A DNA stretch of 64,000 bases from the NCBI GenBank assembly GCA_902806565.1, contig CADCXA010000056.1:310001-374000 (forward strand), written 5' to 3'. The position numbers were made by a program, and so were the translations under genes. The notes beneath the pieces are model-generated. The model worked only from the letters and a program-made list of their open reading frames with translations. It was not told the origin of the DNA and searched no databases. Shown here one piece after another: positions 54,001 through 64,000 of the stretch. The stretch comes from Hypoxylon rubiginosum (Eukaryota; Ascomycota; Sordariomycetes; Xylariales; Hypoxylaceae). Position 1 is the first letter of the stretch; each line of letters starts with the position of its first letter.

Positions 54001-57000
54001 TACGCGACGGGCCGCCCGCCCAGTCGACTCTTCGATCTGCTTAGCGAGGACTGCATTGAAGCTGTGACTCTCGTTCCGCTCGACCTAGTTTCGCACGTTA
54101 GTATAATTGCAGCTGCATACCTACATGTAGGTATATAACATAGCGACTCGGTGCAGACTCACGATCAGAACTTCTCCCTTGGAGTCTTTTTCCTTGTCAG
54201 GGCCCTCCGGCAGAAGACGGGCAAGGATAACTTCACATGGCTCTCCAAGCTGCGATTGAAGAGGTTTCTCAAACCCGAGTTCTTCAAGTCCGTTTGCCTC
54301 ACTCGAAGAGCCGGCGAGCAATAGGGCGCCGCCTGGTGCGACCAAGTCTTTGACATCACGCAATTGAGCTGTGTTCTGAATGCCCAGCAGTACCACGTCA
54401 AAACCGCCACCGCTTGAATGGGTAGGCTTTGCGTCGGACGAAAAGTCCTGGAACCGTAAGGATCCATCTTCCGCGTACGACGTCCGCCATAGAGACTGGC
54501 ATCTTCTGAATGCAGTATGCAACCTGAGGGTATCGGCTAGGTACGATTCGTCCTTCTCGTCTGCCAAGAAGCTAAGGATTCGCAGCTTCGGGTTCTTGTG
54601 TGCCAGGAGGTCGACGACAGCCATCAGCCGCGTCTGCCACGCCTCGGCAACCCCACGCTCCCCGGCAGCTTCAACACGAGCCACGTACTGTTCGATGTAG
54701 AATGAAAACTCTGCCCCGTTGCCGGGATCCAGATGGGTTATATCTGGCTTCCAGAGAACACGCAACATAGGGTGACGCTCATCTTCGTCTTGTTGCTGCG
54801 TCCCGCTCTGGTATGCGACAAGACGACACCTACTAATACGCAACAATGCGGAGCCGTCGTCGCCGTACAGCTCTCCGGAGACCCGGATGGTACCAAAGCC
54901 GACCGGCTTTGACACGGCCTTGACGTTCAACTTTTCCTTCGCTGGCGCGGCTAACTGGCCCATAGGAGGTGGCCTCAACATCATCTGCTCGATGTGAACG
55001 GGTACTTTAGCTGTGAGCTCCCGGATGACCCCGCTCGTGTTGGCAATGATCCCAGCTTGGAAAAGGGCATCGATGGTGATGGGATGGATCATGTACTTGG
55101 ATTCGGAGTCGATGCCGCTTCCGCCACCCTGTCGCAGCTCCGTGCTGGCCAAGACATGCATCTCCTGACGTCTAGTGTGGACGTGGACTTGGGCCAGAGA
55201 CCGGAATGAGCTTTGGAAGTTCAAGCCACCATCCACAAACTTGTTGTACCACACCCTAGGAGCGGTGGGCTCCATATCGTCTTGCTTGATTTCGGGAAGT
55301 CGAGTCGCCGTGTCGTGTTCCGAGGCTACGACCAGCTGGATCAGGCCTGTGGCGTGAGTGGTGGCCTCTCCAAGGGCGTAGGAGCTGATGTTGAACTGGT
55401 ACCTGTCGGAGTCCCCACGCCTGGAAATCTGGGCAGGCTGTAGAGTTGTAAATACTTCTACTCCGGTATCCAGACCATCCTCTTGGAGTAGCACGAGAGC
55501 CTTGGTGATGTGAATATCCTGGAGACGAAACGCGATGCCCTCGGTGCTCTTATTCGACACGTCTTGGACTTGGGACATGGCTTCGACGGCCATTGCCAAG
55601 TAGCCGGCAGCAGGAACCACGATGGTGGTATCTAGCTTGTGGCCCTCGATCCACGGCACGTCCTTTGCCTTTAGGACATTTCTCCACGACGTCAATATAC
55701 CATTCCCACCATGCACCTGAGAACCGAGCAGATCATGGCGTGGATACTTCCTATTCCGCCACTCGACACTGCTCCGCGACTCGTGGAAAAGCTTCTGTTG
55801 CGGGTCGTAGTCCCAGCAGTACTTGGGAAGGTCTAGCAACATCGCACCCTGGCTCGGCTCCGGTAGCAGTTTAGTCTTGGGCTTGATAGGCCACAAGCCG
55901 ACTATATTGACGTCCTTGAACGATATAGTGTGGCCGTGCAGATACAGGTCTCCAACCAGGTTCAAGACGGTGGTAACTGAGTTCTTACCTCGGGAGAGAG
56001 CTGTATTGTAGTGCACCTTGTCTTTGCTGATATTCAGCTTGGTGTACGTCTGCTTGATCGGTAGTTCCAGTGCCGAATGCGGACCAATCTCTATCAGATG
56101 GCATGACCCGAAATCTTTCAACAGCTTCCCGACTACGGTCTCGAAAAGAACGGGAGACTCGAGATTTGCCCGCCAGTACGAGGGGCTTACCGCGTCTCGC
56201 TCAACTACCTCCCCGTCAACGGACGAGATCCATGTGACATCTAGATCCGATACCGAAGACCCATTGGTTGACAGGGGGTCCACGGCAGATGTCGCCGAGA
56301 CGAGATGCTGCTCATATTCTTCTCCCACTGCGGCCATGTGGTGCGAGTGGTAAGCCTTACCATCTGTTTTCAGCAGTCTCGCGAAGATACCCTGGCTGTC
56401 GAGGGAGGCCTTCAATTCTTGGATACCGTCAACGTCCCCACTGATCGTGACACTTTCGGGCGAGTTCACACAAGCGACGCAGATCTTATGTCCGAGACCA
56501 AGCGCCTTTATCTTGCCGACGGCGTCTGTGCGAGCAAGCCCGGCGGCCATCATGGCACCAACCATGGCTTTGGAGCTCTGCGTCACCGTGTAGCCGCGGT
56601 AGTATGCAATAGCGATGGCCTGATCGGCGTCCACATAGCCTGCAGCGTACGCTGCCGCAATCTCACCCGAAGAGTGGCCTACGACACTTTGGGGTTTTAT
56701 GCCAAATGTCGAGAGAAGCTTCACAAGACCGACTTGGACAGCGGTGCATATCGGTTGACTGCGCGAGGCATGATGAATCATGCTCGTCTCGGCTGGTTCG
56801 AGAAGTGTTCCTAGCAAGGTCCAGGTTGGTGGATGTGGTAGCAACTGCAACGTCGAGTCGAGCATCTGGATGGTTTGCCGGAAGATGGGAAACTCGGCCA
56901 GCAATCCACGACCCATTTCCGGCCACTGAGCCCCCTGGCCCGTGAACACAAACGCCAGAGGCAATTTAGAATAGGCCTTTTCTTGTATACGAGTACGCAA

Positions 57001-59029
57001 GTTCTCGACCGTCAGATCCTCCTTTTGATGGCCTGGGCGGGCGAGTACATAACCTCGAACCGAGAGATGAGACCGTCTGACGCCCAGGGTGTAGGCAAGA
57101 TCTATGGTGTTGATATTGGGGAGATCAAGCAACGACAGATCCGCGACTCTACGCTTCAGTGCTGTATCGCTGTTTGCGGAGACTGGAAGGAATATTGTAG
57201 TCCTTACTGACGCCGTGACCTTCTCCTCGGATGGCCTCAGCATGTACCCGGAGGGAACATGCATGTCGGCGGCATCGATGATTACGTGTGAGTTCGCACC
57301 ACCGTACCCAAACGAGTTTACGCCAGCCCTCCTAACCCGCTCCTCACGATTAGGGTGAGAGCTGGGCGGCCAAGGCGTGGTCTCGGTGACGATCTTGATG
57401 TTCCACTCGTTAAGTTTGATCTTCGTATTGACGGATTTAACGCCCACTGTAGGTGGGATCTCTCCTTTCTCTAATGCGAGGACAACCTTGATGATGCTGG
57501 ATATTCCGCTCGCCGCCTCGCTGCGTCGTGCGTCAGTGCTAAATTCATCGTGCGAGGAATGGTACGAACCTGTGACCCAAGTTCGTCTTCACCGAGCCGA
57601 TGAGCAACGGAGGGGCAGACTGTGGCCTCTTGAACACTCGAGATGTGGCCTCAACTTCGATAGGGTCCCCAACAGCGGTGCCGGTGCCATGGCATTCGAC
57701 ATAGTCCGTTTCATCATAACCGAGGCCGGCTTGCGCGTACGCCTTCCGGATGACGGCTTCCTGACCATCGGCACTCGGAAGAGTGATGCCGTTTGTCCTC
57801 CCGTTGCTATGTATCATATTAGTCTCATGTTCACGTGGGCAGTCTACAGCGGCGAGAATACCTACCTGTTTACTGCTGTTCCACGAATGACGGCGCGCAC
57901 CGGATCCCCATCCCGGATAGCGTCGCTAAGACGTTTGACGATCAAGGCTCCGATGCCATCTGCCCTTCCATACCCATCAGCAGACGAGTCAAACGTATGA
58001 CATGTCGAGGTCTTGGACAAGACCCCAGCTTTCATCGTTGCCAGCTGCTGCTCCGGAGACTGTATCAGATTGGCGCCTGCTACGACGGCCGAATCGCAAT
58101 CCCTCGATACGAGAGCAGAACAAGCCGCGTGAAGACAATAAAGGGAAGAGGAACAAGCCGTATCGATCACGAAACTAGAATTCTCTGTCAGCCAGGACGC
58201 TTCAGACAGGCCAATCCTGTGCAGTGTAACGCACCTTGGCCCTTTCAGATTGAAGACATGGCTGATGCGGTTAGCTAAGATGGTGGTTCCAAGACCCGTT
58301 GCGGTATAACGGTGCGTATATTCTGCATCCTTGAGTTGCATTGTGATAAAGTCGGTCACAAAGTTACCGACATAGCACCCCATGTTTGCCCCTGAAAGCT
58401 GCTCCAGCGACAGCCCGGCGCTTTCAAAGGACTCAAATACCACCTCTAGCAGTTTCCGCTGCTGGGGGTCCATGAACGTGGCCTCTAGGTTGTTTATGCC
58501 AAAGAAGGAATTTTCGAACGACCTGATGTCTTCATCAATAAAATACCCCCCGGCAGTGTTGAGGCTACCTGGCCGCTCGCCGTTTGGGTGATAGAACCCA
58601 TCCATGTTGAACCTGGATGCCGGGAAAGGTCCTTGAGCCGATATACCGGCTTTCAGGAGATCCCACAGCTTGGAGCTGGAGGAACTCCCGCCGGGCAAGC
58701 GACAGCCTGACATATGTTTAGTAGTAATCTTGGTACTGTAAGAAGTGTATCAACGAACCCATCCCGATGATGGCAATTGGCTCTGCGGCGCTGTTCTCAC
58801 TGGGTTGACTGGAACTTTCTGACCCGTAATAGTCTCTATTGACAGATTGGTCATTCCTACTAGTGTAGCCATTTGACTTGATGTGTCCGTTGGTGAGATG
58901 ACTGTTGCCGTTCAGCTTACCGTGGCGAGTACCGGCAAAATACCCATTAGGGTTCAGAGCATTGCCATTCGGAATGTCAAAAGACATAGGCGTCGCCGCC
59001 CCTGAGTTTGTGTCCAGACCTGGAGCCAT
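51029..59029 (-). CDS. Highly reducing polyketide synthase, KS-AT-DH-(relic MT)-(degenerate ER)-KR-ACP
   Basis: Nine exons (59029-58759, 58706-58235, 58174-57866, 57806-57570, 57520-54163, 54084-53380, 53317-53108, 53007-52000, 51910-51029) give 2,483 residues. A Gly/Asn/Ser-rich head of ~80 residues precedes KS, which has Cys ~255 (VIDTACSSSLYC), His ~390 (VECHGTGTAVGDP) and KTNLGH. AT has GHSSGEIAAAY (Ser ~713). DH has WIEGHKLDTTIVVPAAGYLA with Thr instead of Gly in HxxxGxxxxP, and Asp in HPITIDALFQ. The methyltransferase region shrinks to a fragment (HKNPKLRILSF ... FDVVLLG) lacking a SAM motif. ER has GLRAGDRVVVMAPG, but ILIHCDSHSRNDGAVVAA replaces the GGVGQAA loop. KR keeps LLVGCLGGLGRSMSKWML and the Tyr of SNYCSANYFLDVF. 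ACP has SSVGVDSMLAAEFRAW. There is no thioesterase. Expected product: a partly reduced, probably unsaturated and unbranched chain. Confidence 0.92.
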
Positions 59030-60421
59030 GTTGAAAGAAAGTTCTGCGGTGAAAGGTTCTATGTGAGAAGTTCTATGGTAAGAGGAACGACGACGACGGA
59101 AAGAAATTTGAGGTTGAGGTAAAGTCTAAAAGGTCTACTACCAATATACGACAGGGCATATTCTAGTCTAATCAGTCCTCCGGTCTGTCTTTGCGAATTC
59201 ATCGTTACATCTTCCCTACGGCTTTATTTCTCGCACCATATTACCTCTAAACCTCACATGTTCCCCCTTTCAACCGATATAGGAGGAAATTCTCATGAGT
59301 AACATCAGGAAAGCCCTACGCTTGGTGGATAACGCTCCGACTCTGTAAATTCTCTCGCCACCCTGTGGTGTGAGATCAAAGTCTTTGATAAACCAAGTAC
59401 AGATAAGGTATACGTCGAAATAAGCAGACCATGAAACCCCGAGCCGCTGCTAGGCGTGCTAACCGCCTCGTGCTAACAAGCAAATGCAGTTAGGAAGCTA
59501 TGATATCTGACTAAGAGGCAAGGCCTTGGAGGCCAGTGTTGCACGAGGGAACTTTGAGGCATCTTATAGGCTCATGAAGGATAGTGGTAAGTGCAACTTT
59601 ATGCGGGAATCGGACTCGATGGGAGATAGGTAACCAGGTATGTTTCCCGAGGGACACAGTAAGCTAGTAGAGACGGATATGACGCATGCAAGATCAAAGG
59701 ATGCTATATCTACTGTTTCACTCTGCGAGTAGCACCATTCTGATATTTGTCGAACCCCCTATCGTCACCATCGTGTTGATTCGTCTATACCATATGTATT
59801 TGCTTATTTTATATTGGTAGATGTAACATTGGTATCTTCACCGCCTTTTGCTAATTATTGGTACCTGGTCTAGCTCTGTCTCTCTTGGGGGTACTCCAGA
59901 CGTCCTATTCGCCATGATTGCACGTCGCTGTGCATAGTACGCCTGTTGGTCAGGTAGATAGTAGGAGGTCAGATAGATAGTAGGACGCCAACAATTTCAT
60001 CATCATCGTCGTCGTCATCAGTACCTGGTGGGAAAGCTAGCTGGTGATTTGCGCGAAAAAGGATTACTGCCTGATTGTTTTATTCATGGAGCAGATGAAC
60101 GTGGTCCGCAATACACTCCGTTTGTCAAATCCTAGACCAATAATTCATACACACGTACGACCAGCACAGAACGGTAGAAATTCAACAATCGAAGCAAATG
60201 CTGAGATGAGGAGGTTAGAAGTAACCAGGTACTATCCAGAGTTTTACAACCGCAGCATAGACTTTCTCGCTACTTGCGAGACTGCATTGTTTATAACTAT
60301 GTCACGGATTAAGCTAATAATTTGCTGCCATGGCCATGTTATGAGATAAAAGCTTATGATATCAGATTAGGCTGGAAGTAACAAGCTATAGAACTTCTAA
60401 CATTGCTGTCTCAGGGGCAGC
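59030..60421. other. Intergenic region upstream of the HR-PKS
   Basis: 1.39 kb between the HR-PKS start and the cupin gene stop. It includes the PKS promoter and 5' leader, and a short duplicated phrase (GGTCAGGTAGATAGTAGGAG and GGTCAGATAGATAGTAGGAC, about 59,948-59,987). ATCATCATCGTCGTCGTCAT, a simple trinucleotide run, lies near 60,000. Plus-strand frames here have no coding support. Confidence 0.5.
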
Positions 60422-61148
60422 TCATCCCTGACGGTTTGGACCGCCATCTTCCTTATACTTTGCGTACTCGTCCATAAGCGTGCCCATTTCGAACTCAAGT
60501 GCCTTTCCATTCACGACGATGGGCTTGACGTCCAACATAATAAACAGCATACGCGCTGGCTTCTCGTTCGAGGTGTTCCGCCAGCGGTGCATAGCCCCAC
60601 GGTTAATCGAGACATCGCCTGGCCTAAGAATGCGAGTTTCCTCACCGCCCAGCCATAGCTCGATCTCACCCTCGCAAACCGTTCCAATGCCGAGAGTGAG
60701 GGCGCGGTGGAGAGAAGATTCGGTACTGGGAGCGAAGTCGATCATACGGACGACGCATCCGTTGGGGATATGCAAGGAGGGCTAAGAGCCATGGTTAGGG
60801 GTCGTGAAGATCACATAAAGAGCAGGAGCAATGGCATCAAGCAAGAGGGTACAAAACCTGTTTCTTGATGAACTCAAGGTCAACATCTCCGGTGAGTTCG
60901 ATTGGGTTGCTGTCGCTACTGTAGAATATGGACTGTGCAGCTGCGCCGCCTAACATCGGAGCACCGTGATAGCCATGGTCGGTCTGCAAATACGTGAGCT
61001 TGGTCTTGCAGATATTATTCCACCTCCACGCACCTCCACGCACCTGAACAAAGACAGAATTGCCTTTACTGTCGTGTCCGGTCAAGTACCGGAAAGGATT
61101 TCGAAGGCCAGGAGCCGGAAATCCAGTACAAGGACCAGAGGTTGACAT
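60422..61148 (-). CDS. Cupin-domain protein, 216 residues
   Basis: Two exons (61148-60858 and 60781-60422; 76-nt intron) give 216 residues. The C-terminal half is a cupin beta-barrel: DFAPSTESSLHRALTLGIGT, then CEGEIELWLGGEETRILRPG, then DVSINRGAMHRWRNTSNEKP. Histidines in SSLHR and AMHRW are positioned for a metal site, although the classical HxH pair of motif 1 is not clear. The N-terminal part (RNPFRYLTGHDSKGNSVFVQ and TYLQTDHGYHGAPMLGG) is typical of fungal cupins of this size. Several such proteins occur in secondary-metabolite clusters, some as enzymes (dehydratase or isomerase), others unassigned. Its position between HR-PKS and oxidase suggests a role in the same pathway. No signal peptide is seen. 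Confidence 0.86.
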
Positions 61149-62057
61149 GGTAAGACTTGTAGAGGGAATGAGACTGCGTGTCTATAATAGACTAGAGAAC
61201 ACGTTGAACATACAAAAAGAGAAGTGGCCGACGTCGAGATGAGTTGGGAATATGGCTGAGATTATTATACGCGGAGGCTGTAAAAGACCGTTAGCTAAAA
61301 CGCGATATAAGGTGAGATATTTCTGGCGACTTTGGTGGGTAGCAATAAACCTCGATTCACTGAAACGTTCATATCAGAAGCCCCAATGTGTGAAACGGGA
61401 TAGAGAAGTCTACACCCTACAATACCAAAGACGTGATTGAGTGAATAGGGGAAATAGCAGATAGCACGGAACTATCCGTTTATGAGGCTGGATCGGGGGA
61501 CTTTGGTGCGAGGTTACAATCGATCTGAATGTATGCCCTATCTCGTACGACGACATACAAAGCTAAGGAATTACTAGCGTGTCGGTAGCTATTCTCACTG
61601 GAGCGGCGGTCCCGGTCATGATAATATCTGTCGGATACCAACATGCGTATGCCGACATACCCTCGGGAAATCTATCGAGGCACAACCTGATAAGCCGGAA
61701 AGTTTGCAACCTCAAGGGCCATTACCATGCAGCAGATTATGTAGCACATTATGCAGTCAGCGGTAAGCCACAGGTAAAAGAAACGTGTTACAGCACTCGG
61801 TAGTAAAATAGCTTATCTAGTAATTTGCTTAGCAGCATAATCGCCGGCTTCCCGCTTTCGTCTCGTCTCGTCTCGTCTCAGCCCCGAGCCACGGCTCAGT
61901 CAAACGGCAAACAGGCTTCTACATCGACGTCGATATCAACTCTGCTGTATCATCAACGGGATTTGAAGGAAAACGCTTCAAGTACGAGATCCATTGCGAC
62001 ACGTTGGCCAAGTTTCACCTCGCACCCTCCATTATACCATTTTCTCATTCCTACACG
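61149..62057. other. Divergent intergenic region between cupin and oxidase genes
   Basis: 909 bp containing both promoters. A TCTCG pentamer repeated about four times lies at 61,858-61,880. No supported gene; a few short frames are not coding-like. Confidence 0.45.
61858..61880. repeat. Pentanucleotide tandem repeat (TCTCG)
   Basis: A run of about four TCTCG units (TCGTCTCGTCTCGTCTCGTC) in the leader region of the second FAD-linked oxidase gene. A simple microsatellite. Confidence 0.8.
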
Positions 62058-63802
62058 ATGCGGAGTATTCACACTTTCCTGTACCTTGCTACATGGATAG
62101 CCCAGGCTACTTGTGATGATGCGGTGGACGGCAAGCTATCCTTCTACAGCTCGTCCTGGGAGGGTTGGAACAAGAATACAGCAAGATGGTCAGCGTATGA
62201 AGCGCCAACTTTCTCCGCCGTATTCAAGCCCGAAACCGAGGGCGAACTATCCCAGGGTGTTGGTGACAGTCCTTCCATCCCAGTGTCTAGCGTCACATCT
62301 TGATTAAGCCATTGCTAAGTACTGTTGGTGTGATCTCTTGTAGATGGAATATCTTGCGAAACACAATATCCCGTACCTTGCAACGAAACCAGGTGGCCAT
62401 GGGAATGTACCTACACTGGGTCATTACCAAGATGTGGTCCAGATTAATCTGGATAATTTTCGACACGCCATCGTGAACTCGGACTACAGCATCACCGTCG
62501 GCGGTGGTGCGAAAATGGAAGATCTTATACCGACGCTACACAAAGCAGGTAGAGAGATGAGTACGTTTTGCTTCACTTGCTACTGACTTTCGATATTGGA
62601 GCTATCTGACCATAGTCCGTGCAAGCTGTTGGATCCTTCCCTTGCGTCGGTGTCCACGGCGTGATGCTCGGCGGCGGCATGGGTCGCTTGATGGGCAGGT
62701 ACGGTTTGATAAGTGACGCACTGCTCCACGCAAAGGTGGCGATTTGGAATGGCACAATCGTCGAGGCATCCGACAAGGTCAACTCAGACCTGTTCTGGGG
62801 CCTGAGGGGTGCCGGTCATAACCTCGGCGTTGTCATCGAGTCAACCTACAAGACTTGGCCGGACGAAGGCGGTCTGCACTACAATGCCGACATGGTCTTC
62901 ACAGACGACTCTCTTGACGGTGTAGTAGATACTTACAGAGAGATCGTCAAGGATAGTTTGGACCCATCTTTGTTCTTGATATTGGGTTACATGTATGATG
63001 CCGAAGCGAAAAAGGTGCGTACATCTATGATCTAGCTCGCAACAAAAGATGCAACGACTGACTCCTTCATCAGCCTCTGCTCTTTATGAACATTGTATAT
63101 GCCCACGACGAAGGAAAAGGCCGCCGACTAGCAGCCAGGTTTGCTTCAAGCCCCGAGGGAACTGCCAACCCGATCGTGCGGATCTCTTTCAAGGAGTCAA
63201 ATATGAACTTGTCCGAGCTCGGTTCAGGGAAGGCTGTCCCTGGGGTGTGCGATGTAAACCTCAAGAACACTCTATACACCGCTAGCACACCGGATCTCTT
63301 CGAGACGGCCGCCATGAAAGCTGTCTATAAATCGTTTGGCTCTTTCGTGCGTGCACATCCGGGCGCTAACCGCTCGATCCTGCTTTTCGAGGCGGCGGAT
63401 GGCAAGGCTATGGACGCATTGCCTCATGATTATTCGGCTTATGCGCATCGGGGCATGATGACCACCAATGCGATCATCCAGGCAACGTGGGATGAGGATT
63501 TTGATGGCATTGTACCAGAGGCCGCTAATGCCTGGGGGAAGGAGGCTCGGGACTTGCTGGCAAGACCAGAGGTATCTGGCTATGACAAGCTTTACGCATA
63601 CGTGAATTATGCAAACAAGGATGAGCCACTCGCGGCCTTGTATGGATATGAAGAAAAACAACAACGGAGATTGACGGGTTTGAAGCGGAAATATGACCCG
63701 CACGGATTTTTCAATGCGTATCGTCCCTTGCCGTTGGATATGAATGGCTGGGGACTACCTTTAGCTCCTGGAGCTCCTGAAAGCACGAGAGATGAGCTTT
63801 AG
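62058..63802 (+). CDS. Secreted FAD-linked oxidase, berberine-bridge-enzyme type (second)
   Basis: Four exons (62058-62258, 62344-62560, 62626-63014, 63074-63802) give 511 residues. MRSIHTFLYLATWIAQATC is a signal peptide. The FAD domain shows ATKPGGHGNVPTLGH with the flavin-linking His, and REMTVGSFPCVGVHGVMLGG with the cysteine of the second link. SDLFWGLRGAGHNLGVVIES follows. The tail is YGYEEKQQRRLTGLKRKYDP followed by HGFFNAY. The donor of intron 1 (GTTGGT after CAG GGT) was chosen because it places the junction at exactly the same residue as in the oxidase at 9,467 (ISDA|LGYL against LSQG|MEYL). The acceptor of intron 2 is CAAG at 62,625, which restores REMTVGS. Probably an extracellular or vesicular oxidase acting on the HR-PKS product; the substrate is unknown. 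Confidence 0.9.
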
Positions 63803-64000
63803 GTGACTAGAGATGCCTCCATAAATATTATACTAGTCATACAAGAGCACGTCTTGGCTTGGTCTAACCTGTAAGAGACTGCACAGACTCGGAACCTCTC
63901 AATAAGATTGAATGGCGTCACTACTTTATATTTGCCTCTTTGTCGATATTTCTCCCATTTTGTAACATTGCAAGATGTAAAGTACGACTTGACATGACCG

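Noticed and set aside
54380..57210. Many plus-strand frames of 60-170 codons
   Set aside because: All are antisense to the large PKS exon with no motif or coding bias of their own.
60044..60349. 101-codon plus-strand frame between HR-PKS and cupin gene
   Set aside because: No domain, no splice continuation, and composition like the surrounding intergenic DNA.
62573..62782. Minus-strand frame within the second oxidase
   Set aside because: Antisense to an exon with clear FAD-domain motifs.

Overview
This window reads as nuclear DNA of a filamentous ascomycete, most likely a Sordariomycete. The genes are broken by 47-114 nt spliceosomal introns with GT..AG ends and branch sites such as CTAAC or ACTAAC. 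The families are typical of Pezizomycotina: SAT-type non-reducing PKS, highly reducing PKS, NRPS-like reductase, berberine-bridge-type oxidases and a BIM1-like copper protein. I built the gene models by hand from reading frame, splice signals and family motifs; nothing was searched against a database.

Left block (1-25,045) is a biosynthetic gene cluster cut by the left edge. In order it holds the 5' end of a non-reducing PKS (SAT then KS, minus strand), a divergent NRPS-like carboxylic acid reductase (A-T-R), a DHA2-type MFS exporter, a secreted FAD-linked oxidase, a three-repeat Myb regulator, a cytochrome P450, an aldo/keto reductase, a second P450 (intronless), two O-methyltransferases and a very small ABM-like protein. 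A working model, which is inference, is that the NR-PKS makes an aromatic acid and the reductase converts it to an aldehyde. The P450s, methyltransferases, AKR and oxidase would then decorate it, with the MFS protein exporting and the Myb protein regulating.

Middle block (25,046-50,635) looks like a mixture of lineage-specific and general genes: a 76-residue cysteine-rich secreted protein, a decayed short-chain dehydrogenase, two small membrane/coiled-coil proteins, a 12-cysteine secreted protein, an amidase, an F-box-like protein, a Xi/omega-type glutathione transferase, an internally duplicated 123-residue protein, an acidic disordered protein, a non-RD protein kinase, a GPI-anchored BIM1-like protein and a serine beta-lactamase-like hydrolase. 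A 139-bp inverted dispersed repeat, whose copies differ almost only by transitions, suggests past repeat-induced point mutation.

Right block (51,029-63,802) is a second biosynthetic unit: a 2,483-residue highly reducing PKS on the minus strand, a cupin protein and a second FAD-linked oxidase that shares an intron position with the first one. The PKS keeps its KS, AT, DH, KR and ACP signatures, but its methyltransferase region is a remnant and the nucleotide-binding loop of its enoylreductase is degenerate. Whether the two PKS blocks serve one pathway or two cannot be decided from this sequence.
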